DNA of 64,000 nucleotides. Source: Rhodocyclaceae bacterium. GTDB lineage: Bacteria > Pseudomonadota > Gammaproteobacteria > Burkholderiales > Rhodocyclaceae. A model generated the notes under the pieces. That model was given only the letters and a program-made list of their open reading frames with translations. It ran no database searches and was not told where the DNA came from. The position numbers and the translations under genes were made by a program. The first letter of the stretch is position 1, and the number at the start of each line of letters is the position of its first letter. Shown piece after piece: positions 49,410 through 55,917 of the stretch. The stretch lies in NCBI GenBank assembly GCA_019455325.1, contig JACFMQ010000004.1:321247-385246 (forward strand). The letters are read 5' to 3'.

Positions 49410-51146
49410 TCAGGCAGCGGAGGGGGAAGCGGCCGGAACGGCGGCGGGCCGCGGCGCATTGTTGCCGGAAAGCGCGGCGAGAACCTCGTCGCGCGGGCCG
49501 AAGAGCTGGGCCTGGCCGTCGCGCAGGACGAGCATCTTGTCGACGACCGACAGGATGTTGGTGCGGTGCGTGATCAGGACGAGGGTGGTGCCGCGCGACT
49601 TCAGCGTCGCCAGCGTGTGCAGCAGGGCCTGCTCGCCGCTCTGGTCGAGGCTGGCGTTCGGCTCGTCGAGGACGAGCAGGCTCGGGTTGCCGTAGATGGC
49701 GCGGGCGAGCGCCACGCGCTGGCGCTGGCCGCCGGAGAGGAAGCTGCCTTCCTCGCCGATCAGCGTGTCCAGGCCGTCCGGCAGGGCGTCCACCAGGTCG
49801 CGCAGGCCGGAGAGGTCGATGGCCTCGGCCAGTTGGGCGGGGTCGACCTCGCCGAAGCGGGCGATGTTCTCCGCCAGCGTGCCGTCGAACAGCTCGACGC
49901 CCTGCGGCAGGTAGCCGATGGCCGGGCCGAGTTCGTCCTTGTTCCAGGCGAAGATGTCGGCGCCGTCGAGCCGGACCTTGCCGCTCAGCGTCGGCCAGAC
50001 GCCGACCAGCAGGCGCGCCAGCGTGGTCTTGCCCGAGGCCGAGGGACCGACGATGGCCAGCGCCTCGCCGGCGTTCAGGGCAAAGCCGACGCCGCGCAGG
50101 ATGGGCACCTGGCTGCCCGGCGCGCCGGCGACGACGCCTTCGACCGACAGTTGCCCCCGCGGGCGCGGCAGCGACATGCTTTCCGGCTGCGCGGGGAAGG
50201 CCGTCAGGAGCTTGTCCAGGCGCGCATAGGCGTTGCGGGCGCCGACCAGGGACTTCCACTGCGTCACGAGCTGGACCAGCGGCGCCAGCGCCTTGGCGCC
50301 GACGATGGAGGCGACGATCATCATGCCGGCGCCGCCGGCGAGCGTGCCCTGCAGCGCATAGACCACGCCGAGCGCGAGCAGCCCGGAGGACAGCGTCTGC
50401 TGCAGGAACTTCGAGGCCGCGCCGTTGGCGCCGGCGTGGTCGGAGGCCACGGCCTGCTTGGCCAGCATTTCGTCCTGGTGCTTGAGCCAGCGCTGGTAGA
50501 TGGGCTGGATCATGCCCATCGACTCGATCACCTGCGCGTTCTTCAGGGTGTTGCCGACGTAGGTCTGCGCGGCGATGCCGGCCTGGTTGGCCTCGGTCAG
50601 CGGCTTCTGGGTCTTCAGCTCGGCGCGCCAGGTGAGCGCCACCTGGCCGAGCAGCGCGACCAGCGTCACCGCCCCGAGCATCGGGTGCATCAGGAAGACC
50701 AGGAACAGGTAGAGCAGCGAGAACGGCGCGTCGAGCAGCGCGAGCATGGCGCGCGAGCCGAGAAAGTCGGCGAAGGCCCGGAAGTCGCGCAGCGCCTGGA
50801 GCTGCGAGCGGCCGCTGCGCAGCCCGGCGGCGAAGACGGCGTCGAACACGCGCCGGCTCAGGCGTTCGTCGAACTCCAGGGCGCCGTGGTGCATGACCTG
50901 CTCGCGCACCCATTCGAGAATCTCCAGGAGCGCGTACAGGCCGAGCGCGAGCACGGTCAGCATCAGCAGGGTGACGCCGTCGCGGCTGTTCACCACGCGG
51001 CCGTAGACTTCCAGCATGTAGAGGCTGGGCGTCAGCGACAGCAGGCTGCACAGCAGCCCGAGGCTGAACAGCCGGCGCAGGAAGCGGCGCAGGGCGTTGA
51101 CTTCGCCCGCCAGCTCGGGCGTTGCGGCGGAGGGTTGCCGGCTCAT
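49410..51146 (-). CDS. Type I secretion ABC transporter, PrtD family (second of two)
   Basis: This 578-residue ABC exporter has six helices and an ATPase domain with Walker A GPSASGKTT, signature LSGGQRQR and Walker B LLVLDEPNASLD. All catalytic motifs look intact. It differs clearly from the neighbouring ABC protein, so it is not a recent duplicate. Its start overlaps the TnpB-like gene by 4 bases. Paired PrtD-type ATPases are less common than single ones in type I systems. Confidence 0.93.
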   Translation of the reverse strand: MSRQPSAATPELAGEVNALRRFLRRLFSLGLLCSLLSLTPSLYMLEVYGRVVNSRDGVTLLMLTVLALGLYALLEILEWVREQVMHHGALEFDERLSRRVFDAVFAAGLRSGRSQLQALRDFRAFADFLGSRAMLALLDAPFSLLYLFLVFLMHPMLGAVTLVALLGQVALTWRAELKTQKPLTEANQAGIAAQTYVGNTLKNAQVIESMGMIQPIYQRWLKHQDEMLAKQAVASDHAGANGAASKFLQQTLSSGLLALGVVYALQGTLAGGAGMMIVASIVGAKALAPLVQLVTQWKSLVGARNAYARLDKLLTAFPAQPESMSLPRPRGQLSVEGVVAGAPGSQVPILRGVGFALNAGEALAIVGPSASGKTTLARLLVGVWPTLSGKVRLDGADIFAWNKDELGPAIGYLPQGVELFDGTLAENIARFGEVDPAQLAEAIDLSGLRDLVDALPDGLDTLIGEEGSFLSGGQRQRVALARAIYGNPSLLVLDEPNASLDQSGEQALLHTLATLKSRGTTLVLITHRTNILSVVDKMLVLRDGQAQLFGPRDEVLAALSGNNAPRPAAVPAASPSAA

Positions 51147-51793
51147 GGGGAGACTCCGGTCTGGGCCTGGGGTGGCGGGGGGACGAGGGGCACGGGATCG
51201 TTCTCGGTGATCAGCAGGTATTCCGGCAGTTCGGGCGCGTCGCCCTTGGCGGCCGGCGTTTCATCGGCATTCGGGCTGCCCAGCCGGAAGCGCAGCGCAT
51301 AGCGGCCGCCGGTTTCGGACAGGCAGATTTCCTTCAGTTTCTCGTGGGCGAACATGGCTTCCTGCGTTTCATTGAGATTCACGCGGAACTTCATGCGGCC
51401 TTCGAGGGTATACATGGACAGCACCCCCTTGCGCAGGCTCAGCGTGTGGCGGTCGAAATACACCGGCGCCGACGGCGCGAAGCGCACCTGCGGCAGCGGG
51501 CGGTTGCCGGCGGCCGGGGCATGGAACGGGCTTTGCGGATTCTGGAACAGCAGGCGACAGGCGCGGGAGACCGAATAGATGGCATTGCACACCATTTGCG
51601 AACCCAGGTCGGGAAAGCGTTCCCGCATCTCGTGGTAGACGAGGTGGTGCAGGGCGACGCGGTTCCAGCAGCGCTGGGCGAGCGCGCGCCCGGCCACGGC
51701 GTTGCAGACCTCGGCGAAGGTCTGCTGCAGGGCGTGCAGGCTCTGGCGCTGCGCCGGGCTGGTGTCGAGCGGAATGGCGATCAGGTGATCCAT
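51143..51793 (-). CDS. TnpB/OrfB-like N-terminal protein without RuvC domain, first gene of secretion operon
   Basis: This 216-residue protein has the TnpB (IS200/IS605 OrfB) N-terminal layout: a PTPEQ-like start (DTSPAQRQSLHALQQTF), FAEVCNAVAGRAL, NRVALHHLVYHEMRERF, LGSQMVCNAIYSV, then VRFAPSAPVYFDRHTLSL and MYTLEGRMKF. In TnpB these belong to the REC and WED parts that hold guide RNA and target. The protein ends just where RuvC should begin and continues as an Asp/Pro-rich tail, so no nuclease acids remain. It is the first gene of the secretion operon, overlaps the ABC gene by ATGA and shows no transposon ends. It could be a domesticated regulator, as in TnpB-derived repressors, or have another role. 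The ribosome site (GGGAG) is unusually far, 14 bases upstream. Confidence 0.75.
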   Translation of the reverse strand: MDHLIAIPLDTSPAQRQSLHALQQTFAEVCNAVAGRALAQRCWNRVALHHLVYHEMRERFPDLGSQMVCNAIYSVSRACRLLFQNPQSPFHAPAAGNRPLPQVRFAPSAPVYFDRHTLSLRKGVLSMYTLEGRMKFRVNLNETQEAMFAHEKLKEICLSETGGRYALRFRLGSPNADETPAAKGDAPELPEYLLITENDPVPLVPPPPQAQTGVSP

Positions 51794-51810
51794 GGGCGGC
51801 GATCTTACTC

Positions 51811-51834
51811 CCTATATGAAAAAATTCATATAGG
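51811..51834. promoter_or_regulatory. Perfect 24-base palindromic hairpin upstream of TnpB-like gene
   Basis: CCTATATGAA / TTCATATAGG with a 4-base A/T loop lies 17 bases before the TnpB-like start and is markedly AT-rich. It may be an operator for the divergent secretion and manC transcripts or a leader hairpin. The only ribosome-site-like GGGAG overlaps its lower edge. Confidence 0.55.
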
Positions 51835-51907
51835 TTGGGTTATCATGGCGGCTGAACCGGAAACGCCGGCGCCGGGAAACCCCGATCCGGCGGAAACGCG
51901 GGCTTTC

Positions 51908-51937
51908 TTGACAGCCGGTATATGTGAGCGGGATGAT
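51908..51937 (+). promoter_or_regulatory. Candidate manC promoter
   Basis: TTGACA (51908-51913) matches the -35 consensus fully, and GATGAT (51932-51937) follows after 18 bases. It lies about 105 bases before manC. Confidence 0.4.
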
Positions 51938-52041
51938 CGCGGGTCGCTCCGTCCGGCCCGTCCGTGCAAGGATCGGGCTTCCCGCCCCCGCCGGCGACGG
52001 TAGCGTCTCGGCCACCCACGCAAATGACACGTCGTACATCA

Positions 52042-53469
52042 ATGCATCCAGTACATATCGTTCCCACCATCCTCTGCGGCGGCGTCGGCTCCCGCCTCTG
52101 GCCGCTTTCCCGCGAGGCGCACCCCAAGTCGTTCATCCGGCTGGAAGACGGGCAGAGCCTCGTGCAGAAGGCGTTCCTGCGCGGCGCGACGCTGCCGGGC
52201 GTATCCGAAGTGCTGACCGTGACCAACCGCGATCTCTTCTTCAAGATCGAGGACGAGTTCGCGGCGGTGAATCCGGGCGATACCGCCACCGCCTTCATCC
52301 TCGAACCCTTCGGCCGGAACACGGCGGCGGCCGTGGCCGCCTCCGCCCTGTACGTCCAGGAGACGCACGGCGAGGACGCGCTGCTGCTGATCCTCGCCGC
52401 CGACCACCTGATCGCCGACCCGCAGGCGTTCTCGGCGGCGGTCGCCGAGGCGGCCCGGCTGGCCGCGGACGGCGGGCTGGTGACCTTCGGCATCCGGCCG
52501 CATGCGCCGGAAACGGGCTACGGCTACATCGAGGCGCAGGGGACGCAGGTGCTGCGCTTCGTCGAGAAGCCTTCGCTCGAAAAGGCGGAGGCATTCGTGG
52601 CGTCGGGGCGCTTCTACTGGAATTCCGGGATTTTCTGCTTCTCCGCCGGCTGCATCCTGGAGGCGATGGCGAAGCACTGTCCGGCGGTCCTCGCCGCGAC
52701 GCAGGCGTGTTTTGCGCAATCCCGCCGCCGGGCGCAGGGGCAGCGGTTCTTCCAGATGGAACTCGATTCCGCCCGCTTCGAGGCGGTCCCCGACATCTCC
52801 ATCGACTACGCCGTGATGGAGAAGGCGGAGAACGTCGCCGTCGTTCCCTGCGACATCGGCTGGAAGGACATCGGTTCGTGGACGGCGCTGGCCGATCTGG
52901 GCGAACCCGACCCGGACGGCAACCTGATCCGGGGCGACGTCACGCTGCTCGAAACCCGCAACTGCATCATCCAGAGCGACGACCGGCTGGTCGGCGCCGT
53001 CGGCATCGAGGACCTGATCGTCATCGACACGCCGGATGCGCTGCTCATCGCCGAAAAAGGGCGGGCGCAGGACGTGAAGCACCTCTACGCCGAACTGAAG
53101 GCCCAGGGGCATGAGGCCCACCGGCTGCACCGGACGGTCCACCGGCCCTGGGGCACCTATACGGTCCTCGAAGAGGGCGAGGGATTCAAGATCAAGCGGC
53201 TCGTGGTCAAGCCCGGCGCCAGCCTCAGCCTGCAGATGCACCGCCACCGGAGCGAGCACTGGGTGGTCGTCAGCGGCACCGCCCAGGTGGTCAACGGCGA
53301 CAGCGAACTGCTGATAAACACCAACGAGTCGACCTACATTCCCGCGGGCAACCGCCATCGCCTGTCGAACCCCGGCCAGCTCGACCTCGTCGTGATCGAG
53401 GTGCAGAGCGGCGGCTACCTCGGCGAGGACGACATCGTCAGGTTCGACGACATCTACGGCCGGGCATGA
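52042..53469 (+). CDS. manC: Mannose-1-phosphate guanylyltransferase / mannose-6-phosphate isomerase
   Basis: This 475-residue bifunctional enzyme makes GDP-mannose. The N-terminal nucleotidyltransferase has ILCGGVGSRLWPLSREAHPKS and FVEKP. The C-terminal cupin isomerase has HRPWGTYTVLEEGEGFKIKRL and MHRHRSEHWVVVSGTA. Length matches ManC/AlgA. It is divergent from the secretion operon and overlaps the next gene by ATGA. GDP-mannose could feed exopolysaccharide or glycosylation of the secreted surface proteins, but no glycosyltransferase is in this window. Confidence 0.95.
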   Translation: MHPVHIVPTILCGGVGSRLWPLSREAHPKSFIRLEDGQSLVQKAFLRGATLPGVSEVLTVTNRDLFFKIEDEFAAVNPGDTATAFILEPFGRNTAAAVAASALYVQETHGEDALLLILAADHLIADPQAFSAAVAEAARLAADGGLVTFGIRPHAPETGYGYIEAQGTQVLRFVEKPSLEKAEAFVASGRFYWNSGIFCFSAGCILEAMAKHCPAVLAATQACFAQSRRRAQGQRFFQMELDSARFEAVPDISIDYAVMEKAENVAVVPCDIGWKDIGSWTALADLGEPDPDGNLIRGDVTLLETRNCIIQSDDRLVGAVGIEDLIVIDTPDALLIAEKGRAQDVKHLYAELKAQGHEAHRLHRTVHRPWGTYTVLEEGEGFKIKRLVVKPGASLSLQMHRHRSEHWVVVSGTAQVVNGDSELLINTNESTYIPAGNRHRLSNPGQLDLVVIEVQSGGYLGEDDIVRFDDIYGRA

Positions 53470-53993
53470 GGCCGGCGGGCACGGACGCCATGCGGCAATT
53501 GCAGCGCATCACCACCGAATACGTCGAGGCCGAGGACCGCATCCGCCTCTGCGGCGAAACCGAGTCCGGCGAAACGGCCGTCCTCTGGCTGACCCGGCGG
53601 CTGCTCGCCCGCCTCGTCCCGCACCTGTGCGACTGGCTGACGCAGTCGGCCGGAGACGACGCGCGCGCGGCGCTGCTGAACGGGTTTGCGCAGCAGGCAG
53701 CGGCCGGCGCGCTGGTGCCGCAGCCGCCGGTGCGGGCTGCGGCCGAGGGCGGGAAGCGGGTGGTGCGCTCGATCGACGTCACGGTCGGTGGGGCGGCCGT
53801 GCAGCTGGCGTTCCGCTGCGACGACGGCGCCGACGCCGGCCTCGTCCTGCAGGCGACGCCGCTCCGGCAGTGGCTGGGCATTCTGCACGCGCAGTGCCTC
53901 AAGGGAGAATGGCCGGCGACCGACTGGCCGGCCTGGATCGCCGAGGGCCGCCTGCCGGTGTCGGCGGGCGGTGGGGCGGTGGTTCTGCACTGA
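53466..53993 (+). CDS. Conserved-looking protein of unknown function, coupled to manC
   Basis: This 175-residue soluble protein has no signal peptide or membrane helix. It starts near RQLQRITTEYVEAEDRIRLCGE and contains VLWLTRRLLARLVPHLCDWL, an alanine-rich middle, and DWPAWIAEGRLP near the end. I do not recognise the family. The ATGA overlap with manC argues for a real, co-translated gene. Its place beside the secretion locus suggests a part in surface-protein production, which is unproven. Confidence 0.7.
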   Translation: MRPAGTDAMRQLQRITTEYVEAEDRIRLCGETESGETAVLWLTRRLLARLVPHLCDWLTQSAGDDARAALLNGFAQQAAAGALVPQPPVRAAAEGGKRVVRSIDVTVGGAAVQLAFRCDDGADAGLVLQATPLRQWLGILHAQCLKGEWPATDWPAWIAEGRLPVSAGGGAVVLH

Positions 53994-54019
53994 AACGGCA
54001 TCTGGCACGCCGGCATTCG

Positions 54020-54349
54020 TCATATTTCGACATGCCGGGTCAAATCCATGCTGTCGTGCAGGATGCGCAGCACATCGATGCAGCAGTCCTCGCTGGTTCG
54101 AAAGACAACGAAGTGCCGACCGTGCCGACCCCGTCGTGCCACATGCAGCGTGCGAATGCCCGGCAGAATGTCATCGCGCCCTTTGGCTCCGGACGCACCG
54201 GGCCCGTCGGTCAAGGCTTCCAGTGCCAGGGTCAGCGTTTCCGCATAGACGCCGGCCTGCCGGGAACCGAAGTGCTCCTCCGTCCACGCCAGAATATCCG
54301 CGATGTCTTGCTCCGCCTGGCGGGCAAGGCGGACTGTCCATGCCGCCAT
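54020..54349 (-). CDS. parE: ParE-type toxin
   Basis: This 109-residue RelE/ParE-fold protein has VRLARQAEQDIADILAWTEEHFG and GRHFVVFRTSEDCCIDVLRILHDSMD, the pattern of ParE toxins that poison DNA gyrase. The start overlaps the ParD stop (TGATG). It is convergent with the gene of unknown function after manC. Confidence 0.93.
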   Translation of the reverse strand: MAAWTVRLARQAEQDIADILAWTEEHFGSRQAGVYAETLTLALEALTDGPGASGAKGRDDILPGIRTLHVARRGRHGRHFVVFRTSEDCCIDVLRILHDSMDLTRHVEI

Positions 54350-54630
54350 CAGCGCGAAGACGCGACTCGCTTGCCTATGGCTGCGATATGCGCGCGCAAC
54401 GAGGCGGCATCGCCGAACGCCGTGTAGCGTCCGGCCTCGATGTCATCCGCGCCGATGACCGCCGCCTCCCGCAGAGCCTGCAATCGTGCTGCATGTTCCT
54501 GCTCTCGCTGCTGAATCAGGCGCAAACCATCGCGCAGCACCTCGCTGGCATTCTGATAGCGGCCAGAAGAAACCAGCTGCTCGACGAAACGAGCCTGGGG
54601 ATCGGTCAGAACGACATTGCGCGTTGGCAT
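54349..54630 (-). CDS. parD: ParD-type antitoxin
   Basis: This 93-residue antitoxin starts MPTRNVVLTDPQARFVEQLV and has SGRYQNASEVLRDGLRLI, the ribbon-helix-helix of CopG/ParD proteins, then a toxin-binding tail. The ATG at 54630 is preferred, and an earlier ATG at 54657 would add nine residues. The inverted repeat ATATT-N5-AATAT (54656-54670) upstream could be its operator. Confidence 0.92.
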   Translation of the reverse strand: MPTRNVVLTDPQARFVEQLVSSGRYQNASEVLRDGLRLIQQREQEHAARLQALREAAVIGADDIEAGRYTAFGDAASLRAHIAAIGKRVASSR

Positions 54631-54655
54631 GGCAAGCCCCGAAAGAATGCTTGGC

Positions 54656-54670
54656 ATATTCTGCCAATAT
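54656..54670. promoter_or_regulatory. Candidate ParD operator
   Basis: ATATTCTGCCAATAT is an inverted repeat (5-bp arms, 5-base centre) 26 bases before the parD start. Confidence 0.35.
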
Positions 54671-54709
54671 CTCTGAAACACCACAACCAGCTTCCCGACA
54701 GGCGCGCCC

Positions 54710-55021
54710 TCACGGCGCCTTCTCGTCGTCGCCGCCGACCGCATCGACGACCGCCGCGCCGGTCTTGACCACCCCCTTGCCAACGAGCACCGCCCCGTCG
54801 ACGGCCACGCCGGCCGCCGTCGTCGCCACGCCGACGGCGGCGCTGGTCACCACCACGGCGGTGGACACCACGCCGCAGCCCGAGAGGCACAGGGCCACGA
54901 GCGCGGCGCCGGCCAGGCGCCGCAGTCCGGCAGTACCTCGCCGGCCGTTTCCCGCGCCGATGCGTCCGCAAGCCTCTGTCGGGATTCGCTTGTAAATACG
55001 TGGCAGCGCCATCATGCGCAT
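54710..55021 (-). CDS. Small lipoprotein, NF038104-like
   Basis: This 103-residue protein has a hydrophobic signal (about residues 35-48) with lipobox LSGC (Cys49), followed by the low-complexity Val/Ala/Gly stretch VVSTAVVVTSAAVGVATTAAG and an acidic end. This matches small proteobacterial lipoproteins of unknown function. Translation may begin later than 55021, since 30 residues precede the signal. It follows the SapC-like gene by 6 bases on the same strand and probably shares its transcript. Confidence 0.75.
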   Translation of the reverse strand: MRMMALPRIYKRIPTEACGRIGAGNGRRGTAGLRRLAGAALVALCLSGCGVVSTAVVVTSAAVGVATTAAGVAVDGAVLVGKGVVKTGAAVVDAVGGDDEKAP

Positions 55022-55027
55022 CGCGGT

Positions 55028-55810
55028 TCAGAGATTCCCCAGATTGATCGACTCGTCATTGCTCAGCAGGCCCGAGAACAACTCGGCCGCCGCCGCCCGC
55101 CTTCCTTCGTCGAGCCGGGCATGGGCATCGGCGAGTTCTCCCAGTTTCCGCGCATGCTGCATCGAAAGCAACTGGCAATAGGCAATCGCCAGTGCCCCGG
55201 CATCGCGCAGATTTTGCAAGACAGCGCCCTCCAGGGCATTGAGCGCCGTTTCGTCCACGGCGAATATGCCCGCCAGTTGCACATTGCCCGCTGCTGTGGG
55301 AATCACCGGGTTCCAGGGGCGGATCAGGCCAGTTTCTTCCAGCGCTGCGAGCGCCGCGTGCGTATGCCGCTGGTTGGCCACCAGATCCCGGCATTCCTGC
55401 AGAACGGCCGCCGTTTCAGGCCCCAGGTCGCCGCCATCGGTGTAAAAGGCGATCCCTCCACTCTCCAGCGGCCGCCACCAGGCATCGTTGACGCACAGGA
55501 CATCCTCGCCGGTTTCGCTTCTGGCCAGCGCAAAGGGCGCCAGGCGCAGGCGCAGCGGCCAGTGGCCGCCCAGCCAACTGCCGTCGGCGGCCACGAACAG
55601 GTTCTTGCCGGGCTGGACGCTCAACACGGCCTGCAGCGTCCACGGCCCTTCCCCCAGGCGCAGCAGCCCTACCGGCAGATGGCAGATGGCGGCTGGCAGT
55701 TCGCTGGCGTTGAGTTCCACCAGGCCGACCTCGCGGGCAAAGGCGCTGTCGGGCATGGGCTGCCAGCGGGCGCCGGCGAATCGTTCGGGGTTCAGGGGAA
55801 TGAGCGACAT
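55028..55810 (-). CDS. SapC-family protein
   Basis: This 260-residue protein starts MSLIPLNPERFAGARWQPMPD and has LPVGLLRLGEGPWTLQAVLSVQPGKNLFVAADGSWLGGHWPLRLR and DEGRRAAAAELFSGL. These are marks of the SapC family, named for an S-layer-linked gene but of uncertain function. No signal peptide is visible. AAGGAG stands before the ATG. It lies 107 bases after the giant surface-protein gene on the same strand, beyond a terminator, so it may be made from read-through or its own promoter. The neighbourhood supports a surface-layer role. Confidence 0.85.
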   Translation of the reverse strand: MSLIPLNPERFAGARWQPMPDSAFAREVGLVELNASELPAAICHLPVGLLRLGEGPWTLQAVLSVQPGKNLFVAADGSWLGGHWPLRLRLAPFALARSETGEDVLCVNDAWWRPLESGGIAFYTDGGDLGPETAAVLQECRDLVANQRHTHAALAALEETGLIRPWNPVIPTAAGNVQLAGIFAVDETALNALEGAVLQNLRDAGALAIAYCQLLSMQHARKLGELADAHARLDEGRRAAAAELFSGLLSNDESINLGNL

Positions 55811-55835
55811 CAGGGACTCCTTCTGAAGTGTCAGG

Positions 55836-55872
55836 GTAAAAAAAACCCCACACCCGTAGGAATGTGGGGTTG
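55836..55872 (-). terminator. Intrinsic terminator of the giant surface-protein gene
   Basis: A 9-bp stem AACCCCACA / TGTGGGGTT (55844-55852 and 55863-55871) is followed on the minus strand by eight T residues. It lies 46 bases after the stop codon. Confidence 0.93.
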
Positions 55873-55917
55873 GCATCGGAGCACCTTCCCCGAGGGGAAG
55901 GTGTCCTTGCATGCGGC

